A stretch of DNA of 64,000 bases from Pseudomonas mosselii. Its GTDB lineage: Bacteria; Pseudomonadota; Gammaproteobacteria; Pseudomonadales; Pseudomonadaceae. Position 1 is the first letter of the stretch, and each line of letters begins with the position of its first letter. Where the stretch lies: NCBI RefSeq assembly GCF_005796105.1, contig NZ_VAUO01000001.1:1-64000 (forward strand). Direction: 5' to 3'. A program made the translations under genes and the position numbers. Shown one piece after another: positions 44,124-53,683 of this stretch. The notes beneath the pieces were generated by a model. It made no database searches, was not told the DNA's origin, and worked only from the letters and a program-made list of their open reading frames with translations.

Positions 44124-45407
44124 TTAGAAGCCCAGGCGGTCACGCAGGCTGTAGTACCAGGCGCCGATGGCGCTGAATGGCACGCGCAGCAGTTGCCCGC
44201 CCGGGAAGGGGTAGTGCGGCAGGCCGGCGAAGGCATCGAAACGTTCTGCCTGGCCACGCAGGGCTTCGGCCAGGACCTTGCCCGCCAGGTGGGTGTAGGT
44301 CACGCCGTGACCTGAGCAGCCTTGCGAGTAGTAGATGTTGTCGCCAATGCGGCCAACCTGCGGCAGGCGCGACAAGGTCAGCAGGAAGTTGCCGGTCCAG
44401 GCATAGTCGATTTTCACGTCCTTGAGCTGCGGGAATGCCTTGAGCATCTTCGGGCGGATGATCGCTTCGATGTTGGCCGGATCACGCGCACCGTACACTA
44501 CGCCGCCGCCGAAGATCAGGCGTTTGTCACCGGTCAGGCGGTAGTAGTCGAGTAGGTAGTTGCAGTCCTCTACGCAGTAGTCCTGTGGCAACAGGCTGCG
44601 CGCCAGTTCCTCGCCCAGCGGCTCGGTGGTGATCACCTGGGTGCCGCAGGGCATGGACTTAGCGGCCAGCTCAGGCACCAGGTTGCCGAGGTACGCGTTG
44701 CCGGCGACGATGATGAACTTGGCGCGAACCTTGCCCTGAGGGGTGTGTACCACCGGATTGGCGCCCCGCTCGATGCGAACGGCCGGGGTCTGTTCATAGA
44801 TGATGCCGCCCAGCGACTCCACCGCTGCCGCCTCGCCCAGGGCCAGGTTGAGCGGATGGATGTGGCCGCCGCTCATGTCGAGCATGCCACCGACATAGGT
44901 GTCGCAGGCCACCACTTCACGAATGCGTTTCTGGTCCATCAATTCCAGCTGAGTGTGGCCGAAGCGCTCCCACAGGCGCTTTTGCGATTCCAGATGGCCC
45001 ATCTGCTTGCTGGTCAGCGCGGCGAACACGCCACCGTCTTTCAGGTCGCACTGGATGTCGTACTTGGCCACGCGCTCACGAATGATGCGGCCACCTTCGA
45101 AGGCCATCTGGCCCAGCAGTTGAGCCTGCTTGGGGCCGACAGTGCGCTCGATGACGTCGATGTCACGGCTGTAGCTGTTGACGATTTGCCCGCCGTTGCG
45201 GCCCGAGGCGCCGAAGCCGACCTTGGCGGCTTCGACGATGCTCACCTTGAAGCCGTTCTCCAGCAGGAACAGGGCGCTGGACAGGCCGGTGTAGCCGGCA
45301 CCGATGATGCACACATCGGTTTCCACCTCACCCTGCAGCGCCGGACGTGGCGGCACCGGGTTGGCCGAGGCGGCGTAGTAGGACTGGGGGTAGGGGGTGT
45401 TAGCCAT
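44124..45407 (-). CDS. FAD-dependent oxidoreductase, PuuB-like (gamma-glutamylputrescine oxidase)
   Basis: A 427-residue DAO-family flavoprotein. It starts Tyr-Pro-Gln-Ser-Tyr-Tyr-Ala-Ala-Ser-Ala-Asn, the PuuB-type opening, then the FAD motif Gly-Ala-Gly-Tyr-Thr-Gly-Leu-Ser near residue 37 and Gly-Arg-Asn-Gly-Gly-Gln near residue 69. PuuB oxidises gamma-glutamylputrescine in putrescine catabolism. Pseudomonads hold several paralogues with different amine substrates, and no other puu gene is adjacent, so the exact substrate is uncertain. Confidence 0.82.
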   Translation of the reverse strand: MANTPYPQSYYAASANPVPPRPALQGEVETDVCIIGAGYTGLSSALFLLENGFKVSIVEAAKVGFGASGRNGGQIVNSYSRDIDVIERTVGPKQAQLLGQMAFEGGRIIRERVAKYDIQCDLKDGGVFAALTSKQMGHLESQKRLWERFGHTQLELMDQKRIREVVACDTYVGGMLDMSGGHIHPLNLALGEAAAVESLGGIIYEQTPAVRIERGANPVVHTPQGKVRAKFIIVAGNAYLGNLVPELAAKSMPCGTQVITTEPLGEELARSLLPQDYCVEDCNYLLDYYRLTGDKRLIFGGGVVYGARDPANIEAIIRPKMLKAFPQLKDVKIDYAWTGNFLLTLSRLPQVGRIGDNIYYSQGCSGHGVTYTHLAGKVLAEALRGQAERFDAFAGLPHYPFPGGQLLRVPFSAIGAWYYSLRDRLGF

Positions 45408-45610
45408 GCTCGAGAAACCTCGTGTTTTATATTTTTAACGAATGTACCGATGCTATCAATAATAATAAACACCCGCTAGTCGTCCGGTGAAAATCCTTTA
45501 CGCCTCGGTTGCCGTCTATATTCCGCTAAATATTTTTTAGATTCAGTAGCTTAGCTTCAAAAAAAATGTTGACAGGGATTTCTCTATCTGTAGAATGCGC
45601 CCCACACGAC

Positions 45611-45687
45611 AGGCACATAGCTCAGTTGGTTAGAGCACCACCTTGACATGGTGGGGGTCGTTGGTTCGAGTCCAATTGTGCCTACCA
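45611..45687 (+). tRNA. tRNA-Val (anticodon GAC)
   Basis: 77 nt form a complete cloverleaf: acceptor AGGCACA/TGTGCCT, D-arm GCTC/GAGC, and anticodon stem CCACC/GGTGG. The loop TTGACAT gives anticodon GAC. The T-arm is GTTGG/CCAAT with loop TTCGAGT, and CCA is encoded. A terminator follows 8 bp later. Confidence 0.96.
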
Positions 45688-45695
45688 AACATCAG

Positions 45696-45725
45696 AAAGG
45701 GCGATCCGCAAGGGTCGCCCTTTTT
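45696..45725 (+). terminator. Terminator after tRNA-Val
   Basis: AAAGGGCGATCC pairs with GGGTCGCCCTTT (one G-U) around a short loop and is followed by a T-run. It lies directly after the tRNA. Confidence 0.92.
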
Positions 45726-45726
45726 G

Positions 45727-46112
45727 CATTCGGCGTTTTGCACCGTGCCGCGTGGGATCACTCAGGCAGGCGGGCTATGCCGCTATCGCCTCTTCCTCCT
45801 ACGAAGTTTGCCGCGCCTTTACCCTGACTGTCGTGTCCTGCCATTGCAGACGTCGCAAACAGACAAGCGCATGTCTTCGGCAATCTGCTCGCTCTGCTCG
45901 CGAATCCGAATAATTGATTCATCGGTCAACCCTGCGCCAAGGGCCTCCGACGCGACACTTACGAGTAAGCAGCCTCGTCTCACAATTCCAACGCTGCGGC
46001 GCCCCGTGCTCCGGTCAACCGGCACGCACACATAACTACAAAGCCCAAATACCAACAGCACGCACCTGGCCGCCAACGGCGTGATTGCGCGCTTTTGTGA
46101 GACTTGACTGCC
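45727..46112. other. 386-bp stretch without a supportable gene
   Basis: Between the tRNA terminator and the EamA gene both strands have open frames, but none has a ribosome site with a convincing protein. The sequence is less GC-rich and shows no clear coding bias. It is next to a tRNA 3' end, a common integration site, but no duplicated tRNA end or integrase was found. Confidence 0.5.
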
Positions 46113-47015
46113 ATGATCGCTACCTCCATCACTGCCGCCGATTCGTCGGGCGGCCACCGTAACGCATTGCTCGCTGCCCACATCGCCGCGGTATTGTTCG
46201 GCTTGACCGGCATCCTCGGTCACCTGATCGAAGCCGACGCCAGCCTGATCACTTTTGGTCGCGCCACCTTTGCCTTCATCGCCCTGGGGTTCGTCGCCGG
46301 CCTCAAGGGCACCCGTCTGCTCGATGCGTTGAAGTGGCGCAATATCCCGGTGCTGGCCCTGACCGGTGGCCTGCTGGCCGCCCATTGGCTGACCTTCTTC
46401 GTCGCCGTCAAGGTCGGCGGTGTGGCCGTGGCCACCCTGGGCTTCGCCAGCTTCCCGGCGTTCATCGCACTGATTGACCTGAGCGTGTTCCGCGAACGCA
46501 TCGGTGTCGTCGAGTCCGCGCTGCTGCTCATGGTCACGACCGGTTTGGTGCTGGTGGTGCCATCGTTCGACCTGCTCGACAGTGGCACCGTAGGCCTGCT
46601 GTGGGGATTGGCCTCAGGCCTGTCGTTCGCGCTGCTGGCAGTGGCCAACCGCCGTCGCCCGGCAGGTATGAACGCCATGCAGGTGTCGTTCTGGCAAAAC
46701 GTGGTGGTGGCTGTGGTGGTTGCACCCCTTGCCTTCAGTCATCTGGGTAGCACCAGCCTGGGTGCGCCTGACTGGGTCAACCTGGCATTGCTGGGGGTGT
46801 TTTGCACCGGGCTTTCCCAGTTTCTCTTCGTCAAAAGCCTCGAAGGCCTGGAGGCGCGCACCGCAGGCATGATCATCGCCCTGGAGCCGGTCTACGCCAT
46901 CGCCTGCGCGGCGTTGCTGTTCGACGAGCAGCCTTCGTTGCGCATGGCTGCGGGTGCTGCGTTGATCGTGCTGGCTACTGTGTGTTGCGCCTGGCGCAAG
47001 GCCCCGACGCATTGA
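46113..47015 (+). CDS. EamA/DMT-family transporter
   Basis: A 300-residue protein with ten predicted membrane segments and two EamA repeats (~18-145 and ~158-298). Visible are Ala-Ala-Val-Leu-Phe-Gly-Leu-Thr-Gly-Ile-Leu-Gly near residue 25 and Glu-Pro-Val-Tyr-Ala-Ile near 258. Family members export amino acids or other metabolites; substrate unknown. The ATG at 46113 is preferred over a TTG three codons upstream. Confidence 0.85.
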   Translation: MIATSITAADSSGGHRNALLAAHIAAVLFGLTGILGHLIEADASLITFGRATFAFIALGFVAGLKGTRLLDALKWRNIPVLALTGGLLAAHWLTFFVAVKVGGVAVATLGFASFPAFIALIDLSVFRERIGVVESALLLMVTTGLVLVVPSFDLLDSGTVGLLWGLASGLSFALLAVANRRRPAGMNAMQVSFWQNVVVAVVVAPLAFSHLGSTSLGAPDWVNLALLGVFCTGLSQFLFVKSLEGLEARTAGMIIALEPVYAIACAALLFDEQPSLRMAAGAALIVLATVCCAWRKAPTH

Positions 47016-47104
47016 CGCTGGCTCTGGCTTGAGCCTACCCAACGCGGGCTGGGTCGGTGGAGCCTGATGGGCGGTCTTTCCCGTCTTGTGCAAGGGTCCA
47101 CAGG

Positions 47105-47117
47105 GGCTACGGTAACG
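47105..47117. promoter_or_regulatory. Putative operator A, upstream of the regulator gene
   Basis: GCTACGGTAAC differs at one position from the inverted-repeat motif GTTACnGTAAC. It lies ~172 bp before the regulator start. The same motif recurs perfectly at 48082 and 49843. Confidence 0.6.
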
Positions 47118-47288
47118 TTACTCCTTGGCGCTTACCCTGGGTTATAAACTATGGCCAAGCGCCAGTGCGCTCACCCGAGGCAACGGGAGACGCTGTGTGG
47201 CTGTCGCCGAGCTACTCAGGATGCAGCGCGTTCAGTCACACGGCATGCGCAGCGTTTTCCCAGTAAGGACGCAGAGGAAATTCATGCC

Positions 47289-48080
47289 ATGGCTGATGCA
47301 CAAATGCAGTGTGTTGGGCGCGACCGTATTGCGGTCGAAGAAGTCAAAGCCGCCAAGGATGCGCTGCTGGCCAGCGTAGCGTTTTGTAAGTCACCGCGCA
47401 TGAGTCGGTTGCTTGATTACTTGGTCGAACAGGCGATCGCCGATTGCCCGCGAGACACCAGCGAGTACGCCATTGGCATTGCTGTATTTGATCGTGACCC
47501 CCGTTGCTACAGCCCAGGCGAGGACCCGGTGGTAAGGGTCCAGGTGGGGCGCTTGCGAACCAAACTCAAGAGTTACTACTGCGCCGCAGGGCGTCTGGCC
47601 AGCATCGAAATCGAGGTGCCGCTAGGTTGTTACATGCCACAGTTTCGCCGTCGAGTGGCTACAAGTTGTACATCGGTGCCCGCCAGCGCGTTTTCCATCT
47701 GCCCCTTCAAATGCGTCTCTCAGTTCGGTCAGTGGGAGCATTTCGCCCTCGGCCTGCATGAGGAGTTGACCCATCTGCTGTACAAGAATCTTGGCCGACG
47801 AATCATCCTGGAGCCCTCGGGCGAGCGTGAGCCCCGGCGGCAGGCGGACGACAGCCTCGGCCATCGCCTGGAAGGCAGTGTACATGTCGATGCCGAGCGC
47901 ATCCGTGCTTCGGTACGGCTGATCGAGGTACAGACCGGCTGCGTGGCTTGGTCGGAGCAGTTCGACGGCGCCGCCTATATGGCCATCACCTATCAGGAGG
48001 CCATGGCCTCGTCTATCTGCAGCGCACTGCAGAATTTTCTGGATACGCCCCATGAAGGCAGGCCTTGCCTGCGGCTGTAA
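47289..48080 (+). CDS. Putative regulator: adenylate-cyclase-type N-terminal domain plus TolB-like domain
   Basis: A 263-residue soluble protein. Residues ~15-115 match the domain that precedes TolB/TPR or cyclase modules in many bacterial proteins: Phe-Cys-Lys-Ser-Pro-Arg-Met-Ser-Arg-Leu-Leu-Asp-Tyr-Leu-Val-Glu, Glu-Tyr-Ala-Ile-Gly, Asp-Pro-Val-Val-Arg-Val-Gln-Val-Gly-Arg-Leu-Arg. It is thought to be winged-helix-like. Residues ~135-255 match the following TolB-like part (Gly-Leu-His-Glu-Glu-Leu, Leu-Glu-Gly-Ser-Val, Gly-Cys-Val-Ala-Trp-Ser-Glu). There is no cyclase catalytic domain or membrane helix. Neighbouring copies of an inverted repeat suggest it is the DNA-binding regulator of this locus; that is inference. 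The start was chosen from the ATG with an AGAGGAA upstream. Confidence 0.65.
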   Translation: MADAQMQCVGRDRIAVEEVKAAKDALLASVAFCKSPRMSRLLDYLVEQAIADCPRDTSEYAIGIAVFDRDPRCYSPGEDPVVRVQVGRLRTKLKSYYCAAGRLASIEIEVPLGCYMPQFRRRVATSCTSVPASAFSICPFKCVSQFGQWEHFALGLHEELTHLLYKNLGRRIILEPSGEREPRRQADDSLGHRLEGSVHVDAERIRASVRLIEVQTGCVAWSEQFDGAAYMAITYQEAMASSICSALQNFLDTPHEGRPCLRL

Positions 48081-48081
48081 G

Positions 48082-48117
48082 CGTTACGGTAACGATACTT
48101 AATCGTTGGGTGCTGCA
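48082..48117. promoter_or_regulatory. Putative operator B, upstream of the 242-residue protein gene
   Basis: It begins with the perfect 13-bp inverted repeat CGTTACGGTAACG, followed by ATACTTA and, at fixed spacing, TGGGTGCTGCA. Aligned without gaps to operator C it is identical at 28 of 36 positions. It starts 2 bp after the regulator stop and ~124 bp before the next start codon. Confidence 0.7.
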
Positions 48118-48240
48118 TGGCTAGAGTGGCAATCGAGCCATCGGCAAGGGCCAGGGAGTGGGGAGGGCCGTCCGGTGGTTGCGTCGTCAGTCGGTTTCGG
48201 CTGGCTAACCCAAACGTGTTAAGGATCGACAGGTGACACA

Positions 48241-48969
48241 ATGACTACGTTCTCGATGGAATTCGACTTCACCTCGGCCGCCGATATGGCCGTGCTCTCA
48301 CAGTTGCAGCAACAGGGCTATAACCTGTTGGGCTACAAAGGGGCTGTGGGGCCCAACCAGTTGACCAGCGGTGTGCCAACCTGGTTCTCGGTGCCGTTCG
48401 GCAACATGTTCGGCTTGGTGGACATCGACTATCAGCCGCTATACAAACTGTACATCACCACCCAGGCCAACATCGCTGCCAACACCACGATTCAGATGCA
48501 GAGCATCTCCAGTGCGGTGCCGCTGGGCAGCGCACAGACGTTCAATGCCGATGGCAGTTTCGTTTCCGGCGGCGTTGGCAATGTTCCAGCCGACAGTTTG
48601 GGCCTTTACAACAATCGTCCTGCCGGCACGCCGCCGCTGACCGTTGGCCTGGCAGGTCTTGTCAATACGCCTCAAGGCGCCCAGTACCTGCCGTTCTGTG
48701 CGTTCACGCTCAATCCGCAGGGGGCGATCGTCATGAAGCCGCTGGACACCATTCTGCTGGTGGCTGCCCAGCAGAACCTGCAGTCGGGTAACGTGCAAGC
48801 TAATGTGGCGGCGCCTGGCTGCACTTTCTCGTTCTCGGCCAGCACCATCGAGTACGATCTGCAGATCCTGCCCAGCACCTACGCCATCACTAACCGGCCT
48901 GGCACGGCACCGGTCAGTCCAGTGAGTTCTGGCTCGAGCATCGGCGTGATCATCAACTCCGCCGGTTGA
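48241..48969 (+). CDS. Uncharacterised 242-residue cytosolic protein
   Basis: A 242-residue protein without signal peptide or membrane helix. It is rich in Gln, Asn, Ser, Gly, Val and aromatic residues, with alternating strands, suggesting a beta-sandwich. Landmarks: Gly-Asn-Met-Phe-Gly-Leu-Val-Asp-Ile-Asp-Tyr near residue 54, Leu-Thr-Val-Gly-Leu-Ala-Gly-Leu-Val near 134, and a Ser/Gly/Pro-rich tail. I do not recognise the family. A strong terminator-like hairpin follows, so it may be produced more abundantly than the exported protein encoded next. Similar order and spacing of motifs in that neighbour suggest remote homology. Cytosolic inclusion, toxin or structural roles are all possible. 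Confidence 0.7.
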   Translation: MTTFSMEFDFTSAADMAVLSQLQQQGYNLLGYKGAVGPNQLTSGVPTWFSVPFGNMFGLVDIDYQPLYKLYITTQANIAANTTIQMQSISSAVPLGSAQTFNADGSFVSGGVGNVPADSLGLYNNRPAGTPPLTVGLAGLVNTPQGAQYLPFCAFTLNPQGAIVMKPLDTILLVAAQQNLQSGNVQANVAAPGCTFSFSASTIEYDLQILPSTYAITNRPGTAPVSPVSSGSSIGVIINSAG

Positions 48970-48989
48970 GCACCAACCTTGAAGAAATG

Positions 48990-49022
48990 AACACCCACAT
49001 GCGCTGGGCGCATGTGGGTGTT
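48990..49022 (+). terminator. Perfect 15-bp hairpin between the 242- and 260-residue protein genes
   Basis: AACACCCACATGCGC and GCGCATGTGGGTGTT are exact inverted repeats around TGG, followed by TTCCGTTT. It lies 20 bp after one gene and 26 bp before the next, so it probably attenuates transcription of the second gene. Confidence 0.8.
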
Positions 49023-49048
49023 TTCCGTTTGCGCAGGAGGTTTAGCGG

Positions 49049-49831
49049 ATGACTTATGTCCGATGGACTGCCGCTCTGCTGGCCTGGGTGGTGCTGAGCG
49101 TGCAGGCTGTGCTGGCGGCGCCGTTGCAGATGACCTTGTACCTGGACAATGAGGCCAGGCAGTTCCTCTACGAAGCCAACCAGCAGATCTTGATCGTGCT
49201 GCCGGTGCCGGCATCGCAGGACAATGCCGTGGTGGTGGCGATGGCGCTGGATCCTCCGTTAGCCGACAGCACCACGCTGCTGTTCGAGCTGGATGCCGAG
49301 CTTTACGTGGCCAATGGCCGGGTGGTACCCCTGGGCGTCATTGCGATTGGCTTGGCGCAGCAGGTGGCGGCTGGGCAGATCTACAGCTTCAACGGTCAAC
49401 GCATCAATGGCGATGGCGATGGGTTCGAGGGACATGTCTGCGTGTACTTCGACGCGCCACGCAACGCGTTGCCGGTGACGGTCGGCATGGCGGGGTATAT
49501 CTACGATCGCGCGCAAGGCAAGCCGACACAGCCGTCGCCGACCAACTTTTTTATTCTGCAAATGTTCCAGACCCAGATCATCGCCCGCACGACAGCGCAG
49601 GTCTGGGTGCTGGTGGGCAGTGGAATCAGTGCCGGCAGTGTGCTGCCGAAGTCGATCCTCAGGCCCGTAGTGCCAACCGCAGACAGTGCCGGGGACGCGT
49701 TGGCGGCATCCTCGAACCTGCAGCTTGGGCGCTATCGCGAGGTGATGCTGGGTGGCTCCAACAGGACCAGTCTGCATTACGATCCTGCAATCAGCGCCTT
49801 CAGCGAAGGGCCATACCCCGCTGATCGTTGA
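49049..49831 (+). CDS. Uncharacterised 260-residue exported protein
   Basis: A 260-residue protein with a Sec signal peptide (residues 1-~23, Leu-Ala-Trp-Val-Val-Leu-Ser-Val-Gln-Ala-Val-Leu-Ala-Ala). The mature part is beta-rich: Leu-Phe-Glu-Leu-Asp-Ala-Glu-Leu-Tyr near residue 77, and Val-Thr-Val-Gly-Met-Ala-Gly-Tyr-Ile near 147. It has a GGAGG ribosome site. No known domain is recognised. The order of segments parallels the 242-residue protein, including the (Leu/Val)-Thr-Val-Gly-(Leu/Met)-Ala-Gly motif, so the two may be cytosolic and exported versions of one fold. Confidence 0.7.
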   Translation: MTYVRWTAALLAWVVLSVQAVLAAPLQMTLYLDNEARQFLYEANQQILIVLPVPASQDNAVVVAMALDPPLADSTTLLFELDAELYVANGRVVPLGVIAIGLAQQVAAGQIYSFNGQRINGDGDGFEGHVCVYFDAPRNALPVTVGMAGYIYDRAQGKPTQPSPTNFFILQMFQTQIIARTTAQVWVLVGSGISAGSVLPKSILRPVVPTADSAGDALAASSNLQLGRYREVMLGGSNRTSLHYDPAISAFSEGPYPADR

Positions 49832-49842
49832 GGCCTTGGCGA

Positions 49843-49878
49843 GGTTACGGTAACGACACTTACACCCTGGCTGCTACA
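49843..49878. promoter_or_regulatory. Putative operator C, upstream of the 74-residue protein gene
   Basis: GGTTACGGTAACG contains the perfect GTTACGGTAAC inverted repeat. ACACTTA and, at the same spacing as in operator B, TGGCTGCTACA follow. It starts 12 bp after the exported protein's stop and ends ~70 bp before the next start. Confidence 0.7.
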
Positions 49879-49947
49879 CGCTCACTCTAACCCCCGCAAG
49901 CGCTTGGTGCGTTTGCTTCAATTGAACTGAACAGGAAGGAATCCGAT

Positions 49948-50172
49948 ATGACCCAAGTCTACAGCGCTTCACTCGATACCGTGGTTGCCAACGGTGACCC
50001 CTATGTTAAAACCGGGCAGTTCCTGTACGACGTCCCGAACTGCCTACCCCTGAATGGGCCTCAGGTTGGCGAGCGCTATATGTTGATACAAAATGGCAAG
50101 CCGCAAATTTCGGTGATCTGCACCGCGCAAGGTATGCCGGGCATCCAGACGGCAAGCTTCCGGGAAGTCTGA
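49948..50172 (+). CDS. Uncharacterised 74-residue protein
   Basis: A 74-residue protein with a strong ribosome site (GGAAGGA, 8 bp before the ATG). No signal peptide or membrane helix. It has two cysteines (Asn-Cys-Leu-Pro near 31, Ile-Cys-Thr near 58) and a predicted all-beta pattern (Tyr-Met-Leu-Ile-Gln-Asn-Gly-Lys-Pro). It has its own copy of the operator motif upstream, so it is probably co-regulated with the two larger unknown proteins. Family not recognised. Confidence 0.65.
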   Translation: MTQVYSASLDTVVANGDPYVKTGQFLYDVPNCLPLNGPQVGERYMLIQNGKPQISVICTAQGMPGIQTASFREV

Positions 50173-50182
50173 CGTGCCTGCC

Positions 50183-50206
50183 AGCCCCAGGCGCGCGCCT
50201 GGGGCT
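50183..50206. terminator. Perfect 24-bp GC-rich palindrome between converging genes
   Basis: AGCCCCAGGC and GCCTGGGGCT arms surround GCGC and form an exact palindrome between the 74-residue gene stop and the MFS gene stop. Probable bidirectional transcript end. Confidence 0.7.
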
Positions 50207-50208
50207 CT

Positions 50209-52378
<2,170 letters not shown>

Positions 52379-52431
52379 GCGCGGTCTACGTGGCAGTGGA
52401 TCGTGCAGACGAGGGTGTGTTGGAGTTAGTC

Positions 52432-52460
52432 TAAATTCAATTTAAATTTAATTAATATTT
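52432..52460. promoter_or_regulatory. AT-only promoter/operator region of the tetR-efflux operon
   Basis: A nearly pure A/T tract containing the palindrome AATTTAAATT (52439-52448) lies ~60 bp upstream of the tetR-like start. It stands out sharply in a high-GC context and is a likely -10 region with operator. Confidence 0.45.
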
Positions 52461-52468
52461 CGCCTGGC

Positions 52469-52948
52469 TCATCCATCCAGCTCGGCCAGCACCTGCGCGG
52501 CGGTCGTGACCTGGCCGAAGTGGTGCTGCCACAGCGTGATACCCAGTTGCCCTGAGCGGTCCAGCGACGAGCCTTGGGTCAGGTCGGTGACCAGTGTCGG
52601 GGCCAAGCCTGCATCGAACAGCGCAAACCCTGCGGCCAGTACGCAGGTTTCGGTCTGCAACCCGCACACCAGCACACGTTCGACGCCCAGGTCCTTGAGG
52701 TAGGCCAGGGCCTCGGCGGTTTGCCCGTAGCCATGCTTGACGAACACTTTGTCGGCCTCCACCAGCACGCTATCGTCACCGGCCGGGTGCCAGCCGAGCT
52801 GGCGCTGGAAGGGCGTGACCGACTCGTCGTGCAGCTCCAGGGAGGCGACGGTGGGGATTTTCGCCGACAGCACGCGGATGCCATCTACCAGCTTTTCCGA
52901 GGGGCTGAAGGTGGATTGCACGTCGACGATGAGCAGGGCTTGGCGCAT
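52469..52948 (-). CDS. Isochorismatase/nicotinamidase-like cysteine hydrolase
   Basis: A 159-residue hydrolase. The catalytic triad is visible: Asp9 (Ile-Val-Asp-Val-Gln), Lys71 (Phe-Val-Lys-His-Gly) and Cys102 (Thr-Glu-Thr-Cys-Val), with a probable cis-peptide region before it. Substrates of this size class are varied amides or isochorismate. The ATG at 52948 matches the family start; upstream frame residues are shadow. It diverges from the kinase gene with ~98 bp between them. Confidence 0.85.
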   Translation of the reverse strand: MRQALLIVDVQSTFSPSEKLVDGIRVLSAKIPTVASLELHDESVTPFQRQLGWHPAGDDSVLVEADKVFVKHGYGQTAEALAYLKDLGVERVLVCGLQTETCVLAAGFALFDAGLAPTLVTDLTQGSSLDRSGQLGITLWQHHFGQVTTAAQVLAELDG

Positions 52949-53046
52949 GGTGGGCGGGTCCAGAGGCAAAGGGCGCGAGTATACCGGTGGCAGTGCCATG
53001 CCGGTGCGGCTAGAATCGCCGGCTTTTTTGCCGCGAGGGAGCGCAC

Positions 53047-53565
53047 ATGCAGCGGATCGTGATTTTGGGCAACGCAGGCGCCGGCAAGTCGACGCTGGCC
53101 CGGGCCATTGGCGCGCGGTTGGGGTTGTCGGTGGTGCATCTGGATCGTTTGTTCTGGTCGCCCGGCTGGGTAGAGCCAGATGCCGATACGTTTCGCGAGC
53201 AAGTGCGCGAAGCAGTGGCGGGGCAGACCTGGGTGTGCGAGGGCAATTATGCCCGGCGTACCTTCGACCTGCGCTTGCCACGCGCCGACCTGGTGATCTG
53301 GTTGGACATGCCACGTTGGCTGTGCATGCAGCGGGTGCTGCTGCGCTCGCTGCTCGACCGGCCGCGCGCGGATCGCCCGGACGGCTGCCGGGAGCACTTG
53401 GACCGGGCGTTTCTGACGTTTCTCACGTTCGTCTGGACCTTCGATAAGGCCTATCGCCCGGGCATCGAGGCGGTACGTGAGGCCGTGGGGCCGCAGGTGC
53501 CGGTGGTGCGCCTGCACGACCGGCGAGCGGTTGGGCGGTTTCTTGACAGCCTGGGGCGTGAATAG
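53047..53565 (+). CDS. P-loop kinase, FlaR/adenylate-kinase-like
   Basis: A 172-residue P-loop NTPase. Walker A is Gly-Asn-Ala-Gly-Ala-Gly-Lys-Ser-Thr at residues 8-16. Leu-Asp-Arg-Leu-Phe-Trp, Cys-Glu-Gly-Asn-Tyr, Trp-Leu-Asp-Met-Pro-Arg (Walker B-like region), and an Arg-rich lid (Leu-Leu-Arg-Ser-Leu-Leu-Asp-Arg-Pro-Arg) follow. These match the family annotated as DNA topology modulation protein FlaR or adenylate kinase-like. True substrate unknown. Confidence 0.8.
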   Translation: MQRIVILGNAGAGKSTLARAIGARLGLSVVHLDRLFWSPGWVEPDADTFREQVREAVAGQTWVCEGNYARRTFDLRLPRADLVIWLDMPRWLCMQRVLLRSLLDRPRADRPDGCREHLDRAFLTFLTFVWTFDKAYRPGIEAVREAVGPQVPVVRLHDRRAVGRFLDSLGRE

Positions 53566-53683
53566 GCGTGCTCGGCGCGGTGCGGGTCTATGGTGGAAAC
53601 CTGCATTGGCCTGCACACGCCACTGCGGCTCAAGGTCCACGGTCTAAGAGCGCTTGGCCTGTCAGAGGGTCTGAGGCGGCGCC

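Noticed and set aside
45611..46112. Possible integrated element at the tRNA-Val 3' end
   Set aside because: No integrase, no direct repeat of the tRNA end and no cargo genes were seen.
45819..46385. 188-codon minus-strand open frame next to tRNA-Val
   Set aside because: Half overlaps the EamA gene, and there is no start signal. The C-terminal segment looks only weakly protein-like. I could not support it.
48241..48969. Assignment of the 242-residue protein to the PixA/AidA inclusion-body family
   Set aside because: The typical N-terminal Asp-Val-Leu-x-x-x-Asp-Thr opening and family motifs are not present; resemblance is only in general beta-rich character.
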